The translations under genes and the position numbers were made by a program. 64,000 nucleotides of DNA from Cephalopachus bancanus (Eukaryota; Chordata; Mammalia; Primates; Tarsiidae): assembly GCA_027257055.1 (NCBI GenBank), contig JAPVLO010000179.1, positions 2,976,001 to 3,040,000 on the forward strand. Direction: 5' to 3'. Shown here one piece after another: positions 35,589 to 47,579 of the stretch. The notes under the pieces were generated by a model. It searched no databases. It had not been told where the DNA came from and saw only the letters and a list, made by a program, of their open reading frames with translations. Position 1 is the stretch's first letter, and every line of letters begins with the position of its first letter.

Positions 35589-35817
35589 TTATTTTTATTT
35601 TTTATTTTAAAGATACAGGATACAATTCAGGATTAGGTGTACAAGTTGTCATCATACAGGTAAAGTTTGGGCCTCCCTTTGGTCCCCACTTCACCTGGTT
35701 TGAGATCAGGTATCTTATTGATGTTATATACCCCCCCTCAACCCTTCCCTGGCAGTTTCCCACTACTGAGGATCCCTTTCTTACAGTATTATGATACATG
35801 TGCGGGGTCCACAGATC
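35589..35817 (-). mobile_element. Short L1 3' UTR insertion
   Basis: Only the last ~230 bases of L1, reversed, with the A-rich tail at the left. Perfect 11-base target duplication aaaagaatctt at 35578-35588 and 35818-35828. The same 3' UTR text occurs in the L1 copies at 38270 and 39848. Confidence 0.9.
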
Positions 35818-36169
35818 AAAAGAATCTTAACTGACACTTGGACAGTCTTTGTCTCCCCAACTTTTAATCAGTGGTTTAATCCCATAGGAATATTTTGATT
35901 CCAGAGAAAGGCAGTTTCTCTCCTGAGCAAAGGTGGACCTCTTCCTTTGGGTGTACATATTGACTTGCTTGCAATTGCGTTGGTTTGATGATCGAGAGAT
36001 AGCTGTTTAGTGTAAACCCATCTAGAACTGTTTCAAATAATCATTTTTCCCCCACTGAAACAATTTGACCAACTAAGGTACAATCTGCCTTGAAAACATA
36101 TTTCACCCTTAACCTATAGGTTAGACTCCTGTGTCGATAGGAACAGGAGTTTATTATTTAGAAAGATAC

Positions 36170-36307
36170 CGGCTACTCGGAAGGCTGAGGCGGAAGGATC
36201 GCCAGAGCCCAGCAGGTCGAGGCTGCAGTGGTCGGGAGCGGCCACTGCACTCCAGTCTGGGCGACAGAGTGAGACTCCAACTCAAAGAAAAAAGAAAAAA
36301 AAAGAAA
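36170..36307 (+). mobile_element. 5'-truncated Alu (right arm only)
   Basis: Starts within the right arm (cggctactcggaaggctgag) and ends in an A-rich tail. Target duplication agaaagatac at 36160-36169 and 36308-36317 shows a genuine truncated insertion, not later deletion. Confidence 0.93.
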
Positions 36308-36317
36308 AGAAAGATAC

Positions 36318-37632
36318 TATGTTTCAAGGCATTTTCTAAGGAGGAAAAAAAGAGTCCTGGAACTCAGTGTTTTTTTGCTTGCTTGTTTTTGTTTGTTTAA
36401 GTCTAACTTTGTGGAATACAATAAACACCACAGCATTTTTTATTACAGTGAATCCTATCACAGTAATAGTTCCTATTCCAAGGATTTATTTAGTGTGTTG
36501 GCTCTATATTGTAGTAGTACCCCAGAAAAGCTGTCCTTAACTTACATGGTGTTCTCTAGAATGCCTTCTCGGGGGAAAGGAGACTGTCTGGGCAGGTCCC
36601 TGGGGAGAAACACACCATTCTCTGCTTCAGAGGACTGTGTCATCGAAACCTTTCCTGTGGCATCATGCCCCTGAGAGTGACTCATTCTCCACAGCCTTTG
36701 CAACCTATCTATTAGAAGCCGATCAAGAAACCATTTCTATGTGACAGATACTAGGACAACGAACCTGGTCCACGCTAAATGTCTATGGCAAGAAACAGTC
36801 CCAACCTGTCAAACATTTAGACAAGGTTGTCCAGCCTTCCTGCAACTGTGAATTAGGCTTAGTGAAATATGACGTTTGACTTCACATCTTCATGTGATTA
36901 TCTGTCAGGTAATTCAAGGTGCCTTTCCCTCCTGACTCAGAAAAGCTAATGAGTCAGGAGCTAATGAATCTCAGCTTTCTGAAATTCACAGAAAGGGATT
37001 ATAAATATTCACTTTCTATCAATTCATATTTAATGTGTTATTCAAATTTAATCCAATTTATTCTAAGGGCTTAAAACTCTTCCAAACTATAGTTTCTGAA
37101 TTTAATTCTCTTACGGACTGCTGCAGGTGTAAATTTTTACTCTCACAAGTACATATTTTATTATTTAGAAAGATAATGCAAGTATATACGATACTGAAGT
37201 TCTCCCATGGAGTCAAGACTAATAATTTCAGGTTTTTTTCCCCAAGAAAAAGGGGTAGTTTAATACTGATCTAGCCATAGTGAAGAGATGGTAAAGTTTT
37301 TGTTTTCAATGAAATTATTGAAATTATTATGCCAAAATAACTTAACAATTCATAAGGACATTTTGAGGTGCCCAACAAACACGACCTTTTAAAAAAGCAT
37401 GTTATTGTTCTGCCCCTCCCTGGGGCACAGAGGAGCCAGCACTGGATATAAGTCAACACACTTGGTCCCAGCCTGAGCTCTAAATCACAGGTGATGGGTC
37501 AAGTGAGTTCTTTTCTATGAAAGTCAATGTCTTTTCTTGGGGAATGGAAATGATAAAACCCTTAAGATTGTTGAAGGAATTAAATAAGATAATAGTAGAT
37601 GCTAATTTCCCTTTTAACTTTTCGTCTCTTAG
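36318..37632. other. Unique sequence, no gene seen
   Basis: No repeat family or exon was recognised. Confidence 0.4.
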
Positions 37633-37648
37633 AAATACTTCAACAGAA

Positions 37649-37964
37649 GGCTTGGCTTGGTGGTGCAGCCTGTAATCCCAGCACTTTGGGAGGCCGAGGG
37701 GAGTAGATTGCCTGAGCCTGAGGGTTCAAGACCAGCCCAGGCAGCTTGGCAAGACCTCATCTCTACAATAAAATAAAATAAAATAAATTTAGTCAGGCAT
37801 GGTGGTGTGCACCTGTCATTTGGGCTACTTGGAAAACTGAGGCAGAAGGATTGCCAGAGCCCAGCAGGTTGACGCTGGGTGGCCCGGAGCCCGCGCGCCA
37901 CTGTACACCAGCCTGGGCAGTAGAGTGAGATTCCAACTCAAAAAAAAAAGAAAGTGTGTGTTAA
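37649..37964 (+). mobile_element. Alu SINE
   Basis: Target duplication aaatacttcaacagaa at 37633-37648 and 37965-37980 (16 bases, perfect). The tail includes a GAAAGTGTGTG stretch after the A run. Confidence 0.95.
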
Positions 37965-38269
37965 AAATACTTCAACAGAAAGAAAATCAAGGTTTCTGAT
38001 TTCCAAGACTTTTTGCTCTTCGTGCCATGCCTTACATGTTCTCCTAGCAATCCTGTTTGCAGTCCACAAACAGGAATACTGCTTGATTTTTTAAGCAACT
38101 GGGACAGATCGATTTTGAGATATTTTCTAAGACAATCAGTTGGCTGCCAAATTAGGCAAATGAAACTTGTGTTTTGCAAACAAGTGCACTACAGACTAAA
38201 CAGGACAGGGAAGGTTTGCCTTTCTTGTTCTTGAAGACATTAAAAAAGCCATCACAAAGACTTATTTTT

Positions 38270-39847
38270 TCTCTTATTTTTAATTTTTTTTTTTAGGGTT
38301 TTTTCAACTTTTAATTTTTTTATTTTAAAGATGTGGGATACAATTCAGGATCAGGTATACAAATGTTCATTATGCAGGTGCCCTGGTTGATGAGGCGTGC
38401 CTCCTACCCGTTCCCCAGGTAGATTCCCACTACTTTCAATCCCGCTTCCCCGCCACCTTCCCGGCATTTTCCCATTACTACCAATCCTTTGCTGATAGTA
38501 TTATGATAACTGTTCAAGATCTGCTTATGAATGAGGACATGTGATACTCAGTTCTCTGTTTCTGTGAGAGATCACTCAGTATTATAGACTCTAAGTTCAT
38601 CCAGGTTGTTGTGAAGTTCATGATTTTGTTCTTCTTGATGGCTGCATAGTATTCCATCCTGTATATGTATCACATTTTTTAAATCCAGTCCTCTTTTGAA
38701 GGGCAGCATGGTTGGTTCCATGTTCTTGCTACTGTGAGCAATGCTGTGACAAATATACATGTGCAGGTATCTTTTTTATAGAGTGATTTGAGTTTTTCTG
38801 CGTATATTCCCAGTAGGGGATTGCAAGGTCGTATGGAAGGGTGATTTTTTAAATCATTTAGGAATCATCACACTGTTTTCCACAAAGGCTGTATTAGTTT
38901 TTGTTTTGTTTTTTTTTTTGAGTTGGAGTCTCACTCTGTCACCCAGACTGGAGTGCAGTGGCTGCTCCCGGCCACCGTAGTCTTGACCTGCTGGGCTCCG
39001 GTGATCCTTCTGCCTCAGCCTTCCAAGTAGCTGGAACTACAGGCGCATGCTACCACATCTGGCTAATTTTTTTTGATTTATTGTAGAGATGAGGTCTCGC
39101 CAAGTTGCCCAGGCTGGTCTTGAACCTGCAGGCTCAGGCAATCCACTCACTTCAGCCTCCCAAAGCACAGGATTACAGGCTGAGCCACCAAACCCGGCTG
39201 GGGCTGTACTAGTTTCCCCTCCCGCCAACAATGTAGAAGTGTTCCTTTTTTGCTGCACCCTCTCCAGCATCTGTTGTTTTTTGAGTTATTGATGATAGCC
39301 ATCCTGACTAGAGTTAAGTGGTAACTCAGTGTAGTTTTAATTTGCATTTCTTTGATGACTAGTGAGACTGAGCATTTTTTCATGTATCTGTTAGCTGCTT
39401 GTATGTCTTCTTCTGAGAAATATCTATTCACATCTTTTGCCCACTTTGTAATGGGGCTGTTTTTTTTTCTTTTTGGCACATTTTAGTTCCTTGTAGATCC
39501 TAGATAGTTATGCCTTTGTCAGACATACAGTTGGCAAATATTTTTTCCCAGTCTGTGGGCTGTCTTCCTGCTCTCTTGATGGTTTCTTTGGCTTTATAGA
39601 AGCTTGTCAGTTTGATGAGGTCCCACCTGTCTATCTTATCTCTTATGGCAGGGGCACACGGGGTTTTGATCAGGAATTGGTTGCCAGTTCCAATTTCCAT
39701 AAGGGTGTCTCCTGCATTTTCTAAGGTTCTTATAGTTTGAGGTTTTACATTTAGGTCTTTGATCCATTTGGATGATTTTTGTGTATGGGGATAGGTAGGG
39801 ATCTTGTTTTAATCTTCTGCATGTGGTCAGCCAGTTTTCCCAGCACC
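38270..39847 (-). mobile_element. 5'-truncated L1, copy A
   Basis: Minus-strand L1 3' UTR (gatgtgggatacaattcagg on the plus strand) followed by ORF2 C-terminal coding text, interrupted by an Alu at 38901-39201. The coding text breaks off at 39847, where a second L1 3' end begins. Confidence 0.88.
38901..39201 (-). mobile_element. Alu SINE inside L1
   Basis: Minus-strand Alu. Target duplication ggctgta(t/c)tagttt at 38887-38900 and 39202-39215. Confidence 0.94.
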
Positions 39848-40800
39848 TATTTTTTATTTTTAAAATGTGGGGCACAATTCAAGGTTAGGTACATATGTGG
39901 TCATTGTACAGGTAAAGTGTAGGAGCCCTTATTGATAGCATGTATTCCATCCCTCCCTTGGCAGTGTCCCACTACTGCCAATCCCTTCCTTAAAGCATTA
40001 CGATAAATGTTCAGGGTCCACTTATGAGTGAGTACATGAGGTACTCAGATCTTTGTTTCTGTGATAAATCACTGAATATTGTAGGCTCTAATTCCATCCA
40101 GGTTGCTGCAAATTTCATAATTCTGTTTTTATTTATGGCTGCAAATATTCCACCATGTAAGTGTACCACATTTTCTTTATCTAGCCCACACGGTTCGTTC
40201 CATGTTTTTGCTATTGTGAATAAAGCTGCAATAAACATGCATGGCATGTTTATAGAGTGATTTGAGTTCCTCCGGGTATATTCCCAGAAGAGGGATTGCT
40301 AGGTTGTATGGAAGGTTGATTTTTAGATCTTTTAGAAATTGCCACATTGTTTTCCACAGAGGTTGTACTAGCTTACATTTCCACCAACAGTGTAGAAGTG
40401 TTCCTTTTCCCCACATCTTCTCCAGCATCTGGAGTTAGGTGGTATCTCAATGTGGTTTTAATTTGCACTTCTTTGATGATTAGTGAGGCTCAGCATTTTT
40501 TCATGTCTCTGTTGGCTGTTTGTATGTCTTCTTCTGAGAAGTGCCTATTCATATCTTTTGCCCATTTTTAAATAGGGTTGTTTGTTTTTTTCCTTTTGGC
40601 ACATTTGAGTTTCTTGTAGATCCTGAATGTTAGGTCTTTGTCAGATTTACAGTTGGCAAATATTTTTTCCCACTCTGTGGACTGACTCCCTACTCTCTTA
40701 ATAGCTTTTTTGCTTTGCAGAAATTTTTCAGTGTGATGAGATCTCACTTGTCTCTCTTATCTTTTATGGCATTCACTTTTGGAGAGTTGATTAGGAATTG
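39848..40800 (-). mobile_element. 5'-truncated L1, copy B
   Basis: A fresh L1 3' end (tttaaaatgtggggcacaat) starts head-to-tail after copy A and runs into the same ORF2 region (reading frames with VVIHNSKNMER-like and HFSEEDI-like text), ending after aggaattgg. A small internal deletion joins the 'cagcatc' and 'ggagttaggtgg' parts. Confidence 0.88.
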
Positions 40801-41349
40801 GAAGAGGCAAAAAAGACTTCTTTTTACAAAGCTTTGTCACAGACCAATGATATAACTTGTACATTTTTAAGTATTCTGGAAAAAATTGTTTTTCAATGCA
40901 AAAGACCAGACAGGTAGGGCTTGTAATGATGACCAGATATGTTACCAGAATCATCTCATGCCCTTGACTTTGCTCAGCATGAGTTTTGTGTTGGGAAGTT
41001 TTGTGACTTTGGGAACAACATGAAACAAGTTGGGAAAAGGATGCAAATTCTTCTTCTAAGGAAAAAGGTTGAAATACTCTTGACTAATCATTGACCAGGG
41101 ACTGCATTCTCAGTATAGATAACAAAGTTCCAAAGAGTTAAAACTGCAAAATTTGCATCAGATGCAAAGGTTTGAGTAGTCTTTAGTAAGTCATCACAAC
41201 TCTCTGGAAAGTGAAGACAATATTACTGCCTAACTCAGCATGCTGTTGTGGAAACTAAGCAAGGAAATGTGCATGACATGCCTAATGCAATGGCAAGGAC
41301 ATGAAAAGGCCTCAATACATGTCAGTCTACAATGACACATAGATGGGAT
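40801..41349. other. Unique sequence with a MIR-like stretch
   Basis: 41175-41330 resembles the 3' half of MIR (tcaatacatgtcag end). No gene is seen. Confidence 0.4.
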
Positions 41350-41665
41350 TATTGCCCACCTGTGTGGGTGCCTCAGATGGATTTATTACAGTCACCTTGC
41401 ATTCCAGCTATAGAAAATTCCAAGTAGAGTTCTTTGATACCTGATTGTTCTTGTAGTCAATACTCCTCACCAACAGATACTTCAGAAGCTTTTTGGAGAA
41501 ATAATCTTTCTGGCAGTTCTGGGCTATACTTAGGGACCACCTAAGAGTTTCAGAAGCAGAGCAGATACTCCCCAAAGCTAAACGATTGAAAACAATAAGG
41601 GAAAACAAAGAGAAGAATGTGTGTGGGCTTCTTCCACATGAGCAAAACAAGACAGGCATGACTAA
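41350..41665 (+). repeat. Inverted duplication, arm 1
   Basis: By eye this is homologous to the reverse complement of 43215-43525, with shared blocks such as ggaaaattccaag/tagaaaattccaag, tctttctggcagttctggg and gacaggcatgac/gacaggtgtgac. Substitutions and small indels separate the arms. Confidence 0.85.
41471..41577 (-). CDS. Candidate coding exon in inverted-repeat arm 1
   Basis: The minus strand has a long pyrimidine tract ending tttag just above 41577 and a donor TTG|GTGAGG at 41471. Between them only one of three frames is open: two leftover bases plus 35 codons, ending in phase 0. The peptide includes SASETLRWSLSIAQNCQKD, then a lysine/leucine-rich end. I do not recognise the family. 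The second arm of the inverted repeat (43305-43399) carries a decayed copy of the same unit. Shared exon-like signals in two copies make chance less likely, but both could belong to an unknown repeat. It may belong to the minus-strand gene suggested near 55 kb, but phases require at least one exon in between. Confidence 0.45.
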
Positions 41666-42572
41666 TGTAGGATTTGTTCTTTCTTGGCTGAGAGCACAGT
41701 GTTTATTTGAAGTGGAATCTAGAGTGAAAGAGAGTATCGATGTATGTTAAACATCATAAGGGAGAGTGTTCTTAAACAATTGACTTTTCATTTCAAATTC
41801 ATTACCAGATGTATGCCCACATAAGAACACACAAGAACTTTCTGCCCCAAGCAATCACAAAAGGATAAATGAGAACAAATCTTCTCAGTAGAGTCTTTTT
41901 CTTACTACTTTCATTGCCCAGATTGCACATGTCAATAAAAGCAAAAGATACTTCTAAATCTGTAAATCAATCAAAAGATGTGTTTGACTGGAGTTCACAA
42001 AAATCATATAGTCAGAGAGCTCAATATATTCTAGTTTTAATTTTGTAAATGAGAAAACAGGTAGAGTTGACATGGATAGGGAAAGGGCCCCAAACTAAGT
42101 GGTACAAATGCAATTAAATCTCGGCTCACTTGACCCCCACAATTCAAAGCTTTCCTTTAATCACCATTCCACCATTTAGGAAACTTGTAGCCTGCTAAAT
42201 TTCTTTACAAATAAAGAAATTCTTCACTAAAGTGAAGAAAAATTTGTTATGCAAAATGGCTGCTATATGGACTAAGGGCAATTAATTACATTTGAGTGCC
42301 GAAAATTGATTTCCTTTAAATACAGCAATGCCATCCAAAGGCAAGCAATCAAAAAGTATTTTTCTTAATCAGTTAAGTCTAAATTCTGCCATTAACACCA
42401 TCTACCAGGTTCTCATGATGACACTGAAGGCAATGCCAGACCTAGAGTTCAGGTGGTTATGACTCACCCACATCTGGTATCACTGGTAGCAAGCAAGCAA
42501 GCTGAGGTTTCAAAATAGAATGACAAAGGAAATGAAGATCATGTTCACCTTAATCCACAGGATGACTGAAGT
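41666..42572. other. Unique sequence, no gene seen
   Basis: AT-rich, no repeat or exon recognised. Confidence 0.4.
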
Positions 42573-42577
42573 TTGGT

Positions 42578-42876
42578 TTTTTTCTTTTTTTTTGAATTGG
42601 AATCTCACTCCATCGCCCTGGCTGGAATGCAGTGGCACACTCACGGCCACCCCAGCGGCGACCTGCTGGGTTCCAGCAGTCCTTCCACTTCAGTCTTTCA
42701 AGTAGCCAGTACTACAGGTGTGCGCTGCCACACCCAGCTAATTTTTTTTTACTTTATTGTAGAGATGAGATCTTGCCAAGTTGCCCAAGCTGGTCTCGAA
42801 CCTGCGGGCTCAGGCAATCCATTTGCCTCAGCCTCCCAAAGTGCTGGGATTACAGACAGAGCCACCAAGCCAGGCC
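42578..42876 (-). mobile_element. Alu SINE
   Basis: Minus-strand Alu from the T-rich start (about 42578) to gagccaccaagccaggcc. The word tgactgaa occurs on both sides. Confidence 0.92.
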
Positions 42877-43214
42877 TGACTGAAATATTGGTTCTGGGAC
42901 CCATCTGGTGCAAACGTGAGAAAAACTGCATCTCAGTGGTTCCATCTGCCTGTTCCTGAGAACAACGGAACTTGCACTAACGTGCTTCACAAAGAGATTT
43001 GATAGATGGCACTTTTTCAAATGTTGCTGTGGCTTAGTCTTAATCTTGCTCAGTATCGCTATTGTTTCTGAAGAGTAAGCATTGAAGGAAACCCATTCAA
43101 AACACAATAACTAGGTTTATTCACATAACCCAGCATCTTCTTTTCTGAAGTTGAGTATTAGAACGTGTCACAAAGACATCAAAATTGGTGGACCTGATTT
43201 TAAAATCTGATACA

Positions 43215-43525
43215 GGACAGTCACACCTGTCTTGATTCACCCACATGGAGGAAGTTCACACTCATTCTCATCTGAGTTTTCCTATGTTGTTTTCAGTCAT
43301 TTCGCTTTGGGGAGATTCTGCATAGCTTCTAAGACTCCCAAGTGATCCCTGAGCATGACCCAGAACTGCCAGAAAGAGTGGCTTCTGGAACATCTGTTGG
43401 TAAGGAGTACTGACTATAAGAACATTCAAAGAACTCTGCTTGGAATTTTCCATAGCTGCAATGCAAGCCTGACTGTAGTAAATTCATCCCGGGCACCTAC
43501 ACAGACGACAGGTAACATTTTCATC
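43215..43525 (-). repeat. Inverted duplication, arm 2
   Basis: Reverse-complement partner of 41350-41665. The arms are separated by about 1.5 kb that includes an Alu. Confidence 0.85.
43305..43399 (+). pseudogene. Decayed copy of the exon-like unit
   Basis: Same unit as 41471-41577 but on the plus strand. A donor TTG|GTAAGG is kept. The acceptor TAG has become TCG. Twelve bases are missing in frame, and the codon TGG (Trp) has become TGA. The peptide still shares TQNCQK and HLL-type ends with arm 1. It looks like a non-functional duplicate. Confidence 0.5.
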
Positions 43526-43647
43526 TATGTGCACTCATAGATGACGTGTTGAGGCCTTTTCAAACTCTGGTCATTGCATTAGACACTTTATGTACATCTG
43601 CTTGTTTAGGATAACTTTGGAATCTTAGGTTTCATTTGAGAATCTTT

Positions 43648-43945
43648 GACCAGCTTGGCATGGGGGCTCTTGCTTGTAATCCCAGCGCTTTGGGAAGCTG
43701 AGGCAAGAAGACTGAGTTCAAGGTCGGCCTGGGCAACATAGCAAAACCTACAAAAAAAAAATTTAAAAATTAGGTGGTTGTAGTGGTGTGCACCTGTAGT
43801 CCCAGCTACTCGGGATGCTGAGGTAGAAGGATCAGCTGAGTTCAGGAGGTTGAGGCTGCCATAAGCTAAGATCATCATGACCATGCCACTGCACTCCAGC
43901 CTGGGAAACACAATGAGAACTTGACTCAAAGCAACAATAACAATA
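43648..43945 (+). mobile_element. Old AluJ-like SINE
   Basis: Dimeric Alu without the young lineage signature (ccagcttggcatgggggctc at the start, aagctaagatcatcatgacc in the right arm). The tail is CAA/TAA-rich. Confidence 0.85.
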
Positions 43946-43967
43946 ACAAAAAACAGAGTCCCTGATC

Positions 43968-43971
<4 letters not shown>

Positions 43972-44023
<52 letters not shown>
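43972..44023. repeat. CA dinucleotide repeat
   Basis: About 26 CA units, uninterrupted. Confidence 0.97.
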
Positions 44024-44025
<2 letters not shown>

Positions 44026-45050
44026 ACAGACTAGACTGTATGTACTAGACTGCCTTTGAGTTTAATTCTTATTTCAAGAAAACCCCCGTCAGCATTTTTA
44101 CCATCTGAATTTCAACTGGTTAAACTTGGCCTACATTTTCCCTGCTAGAAAATTGTTGAGCACTAATGATGACTTAAGGTAACAATAAAAAGAAAAGGAA
44201 AAAACCCTGTAGACCTCTAACTTCAAAAACTTAGAGACTTTCATTCCATCAGGGAAGGTGATTGCTTAACAATGTGCTTCTTTGTAGTGTCATCCGAAGT
44301 ATCTCTGTGGATAGAGCTAATGTTGCTCCTCTAAAAAAGCTTGCTCAATCTGTTATCTCATTTTAGGTCTAAAGACTAGAATAATAAGATACCAGGAATG
44401 TGAAGCAATATATTCGTTGTTTAGAACACACTGCAACTCTGATTATTGTATGCAACTTCTGATAAACCGAGCAAGGGTTTTAACCAGATACTTCTTTTTG
44501 TTTTTATTAGCAGTATTTGTTATCTCTTAGGCTTTTTTTTTCCAATATAATTAGTGTTGCCTTGTGTACGATATCTACTCTAGCCAAGGTAAATGTTCAA
44601 CAGACTCTAAAGCATTTAGCTTGCTTTGCTTGTTTACATGGTTTGAGTTGAGTATTGACCTTGCATAATATTCTTTTGATTAAAAGTACCTGGTTCAACC
44701 AGTTGTATGACAAGGATGAAACTTGCAAATACAATGCATTTATTCATGAGAAATGGTCATGTTGCATGTAAAACTTTAAAAAAATAAACTAAAACTTTAA
44801 AGTATTTCAGTTGAGTTCTCATTTACTTATGTATTACAAAGACACAAACCTGATTTGTTTATAAAATGGGACAGAACTTATCATCACAAGGGCTGGGAGG
44901 GTCTTATTTCATCATTTAGCTTTGGAATCAGAAACGATAACTTTGATACCCTTTAACTCCAAGGAAGGTCATTATCCGAATGTGATTTGGTACCACCATG
45001 AGTAGATAGAATAAAGCTGATAACATCATTTGACAAAAGGTTAGATTTCT
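44026..45050. other. Unique AT-rich sequence, no gene seen
   Basis: No repeat or supported exon. Confidence 0.4.
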
Positions 45051-45051
45051 T

Positions 45052-45347
45052 TCTTTTTTTTTTTTTTTGAGTTGGAGTCTCACTCTGTCGCCCAGACTGG
45101 AGTGCAGTAGCCGCTCCCGGCCACCGCAGCCTCGACCTGCTGGGCTCTGGTGATCCTTCCGTCTCAGCCTTCCAAGTAAGCTGGAACTACAGGTGTGTGC
45201 TACCACGCCTGGCTAATTTTTGATTTATTGTAGAGATGAGGTCTTGCCAATTTGCCCAGGTGGGTCTCGAACCCACGGGCTCAGGCAATCCACTCACCTC
45301 AGCCTCCCAAAGCACTGGGATTATAGGCTGAGCCACCCAGCCCGGCT
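45052..45347 (-). mobile_element. Alu SINE
   Basis: Minus-strand Alu with a long T run. Similar words gttagatttctt and gttgaatttctt flank it. The left-arm signature matches the young subfamily. Confidence 0.93.
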
Positions 45348-46111
45348 AGGGTTGAATTTCTTAACCTCACTGATGTCACTACAAGCCAGTACTGACCTAC
45401 TTGCCTTGTATTCTGCTCTTGGTATCATTGGTTTATTCTTCTCAATTCAGCCTCAAGGAAGTTGTCCCAGTGTATTCGTTATTACATCTCCCCCTTCAAA
45501 TCTATTCTTGAGAGGCTGTGTAAAGGCCCAACGTTTTCATTTCAACAAAACTTATAGTCTTTTTGCCTCCCTCTGTAGGAAAAGAGTTTAATATATTTTT
45601 CCTGGACACATTAAATGGTGTGACTTGCTTCCCACTGTTCCATGTATGTTATCTACGAAACGTTCACAGCATTTGTATCTCAAGGGAAAACAGAAATTCA
45701 ATTACGCTAAAATTTCTATCAGGACATTTTATGATAAGCTAATGATTTTTCTATTACTTTTTACTTATTAGTCTAATCATGTGTCAGAGAAAGCAATTCA
45801 GTGAATACACTCCAAAATTACCAGAATTTTATTGCTTGAAAGCATAATTTTCTTTAATGTAACTATCAAAATTGGATTAACTATATTATTTTGCCAGGTT
45901 TACAGGTGATATTTTGGATGACTTATTTAAACCTCCAGATACAAAAAAACTGTGACTTAGAGCACACAACATCTTTGGAAGCATGTATGACCTTTTGTTT
46001 CAAATCATGGTTTATAAGAGATCTTTCTTTGACTGGTTCCCCAGTAAACATACTCTAAAATTTGTGTACTAAGATTGCGTGTTGGAAATTTATTGAGAAG
46101 GACCCTCAGTA
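45348..46111. other. Unique sequence, isolated splice-like signals
   Basis: Two plus-strand acceptor-like tracts occur (ttattcttctcaattcag and ctttttgcctccctctgtag near 45450 and 45570). No matching donor was found and no exon is called. Confidence 0.35.
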
Positions 46112-46483
46112 TCACCTCTGAGTGAAGGAAGTAGACTGAACAGAGGAAGAAGTTGAACTGTGATGGGTTGCAAAAACAAAAAAAACAACAGTTGCTCCCA
46201 CAGGAGGCTCTGGAGCTACGAGCAAAGTTGTCCCTTGCAGCAAGGGCAGCAGAACATCACGCAACCTTCGTCTCCTCCCACCTTTGCTCATAGACCCTTT
46301 GGGAGGCACGTCCTTGGGCAAGATCACCTCATATAATTCACAGACAGGGACTCTGTGATGAGAACCTTCAGTTGCCAGTACTTTCAGTAGCTGGGAAATG
46401 AGCATCTCAGCTCGAAAGTAGCCTCTGGAGCCCTTTGTGACCTTCATGACACAGACAGACCCTACCACCATGGCAGCAATCAT
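46112..46483 (-). other. Unidentified 123-codon open frame
   Basis: A minus-strand frame runs from ATG at 46483 to a stop at 46112. It has a hydrophobic start, a basic run (SKGGRRRRLRDV) in the middle and a Ser-rich end. No domain is recognised. A donor-like GGAG|GTAAGC lies upstream (about 46541), so it could be retained intron or part of a retroelement. GC content is higher than in the flanks. Confidence 0.25.
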
Positions 46484-46544
46484 GTGACTAACCCGCCCAT
46501 CTGCCTGCTGTCCATCACCTGATGTCAGTACCAGCGCTTACCTC

Positions 46545-46815
46545 CTGCTTTGTGATGACGTGGAGCAGACCACCACCCAATCACCTTGATGACCTTCCTC
46601 CATCAAAGAGAAGGATTAAAAGGACTCAACCATGTGCAGTCAGCCACCATTGCCTTACTAGACTCTGGTGTGGCCATGTGCCTTTTAAGCTATGGCCATC
46701 GCCATGTTTCCTGGCTTTGGTAACCTCTCCTGACTTGAGGAGGTGAATCTCCTCTTTCTTTCTTTCTCTCTCTAATTTGCTTTCTAAATAAACTATATTT
46801 TCTAATCCAAAAGAA
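46545..46815 (+). mobile_element. Possible LTR 3' end
   Basis: A run of ctctttctttctttctctct, then gctttctaaataaacta, resembles the R region and poly(A) signal of class I LTRs. A GAAA/GGAA repeat follows at 46805-46884. No partner LTR was seen. Confidence 0.35.
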
Positions 46816-46884
46816 AGCAAGAACGAAAGAAAGAACGAAAGAAAGAATGAAAGAAAGGAAGGAAGGAAGGAAGGAAGGAAGAAA
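46805..46884. repeat. GAAA/GGAA microsatellite
   Basis: Imperfect GAAA and AACG units that become pure GGAA. Confidence 0.95.
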
Positions 46885-46889
46885 CCTCT

Positions 46890-47579
46890 GGAAAGAGCAC
46901 CTCAGTATCCCCTACACGATTCAAAAGAAAACAGCGAGAAGACAAGTGTTTGGGGCAATAACCCAGGGGGACCACTGATCTTCCTTAATTCTCTCTCTGT
47001 CTTCTCTCTAGGAGCCCTGATATTGTCTTTGAGAGTCCATCAGCTACTCTACCCATTTCCAGTCTGGCTCCTGCTACTATCATGAAATGGAATGCACACA
47101 AACTAAGTTAGCCTGCCACATTCCACGGATGCTGACAGAAGACATTAGACTCCTGGGAGAACCACAAAAGGATAGTTTCTTTTTCACAACAATACAATAA
47201 CCACAGCATCAGCATTTCTGTTGGTTCCCAAAACCCCAGTTACCACAGGACAATGCAGAGAGGGCCAGATGATACCTGCAGGCACAGCAGGTTGGGATGC
47301 AGTACATAAAACTTGAACGTAGGGAAGTTAGAACTTTTATACTAGACTCTAAGCATGCTTGTCCTTTGCGGAGGGAGTTGCTATCTCTGTCTTCCAAGAC
47401 TATTAGCTCTATAACCATCATTGAAAATATACTCTGGAGCAATGACCACTAAAATGTCGCTACTAGCAAAGTGTGGGCCTGCAAAAACACAAGAGATCCA
47501 TGAAATACTACCATCCCGCAGTGCCCACCTCATCCGTTGACATACAGAGAAAACAGAACACTGTAATACTCGAGAACGT
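46890..47579. other. Unique sequence, no supported gene
   Basis: Isolated acceptors occur on both strands (plus, ending about 47012; minus, ending about 47472). Neither has a convincing donor. Confidence 0.35.

Noticed and set aside
17924..44023. CA repeats considered as Z-DNA or regulatory elements
   Set aside because: Ordinary microsatellites; nothing nearby supports a specific function.
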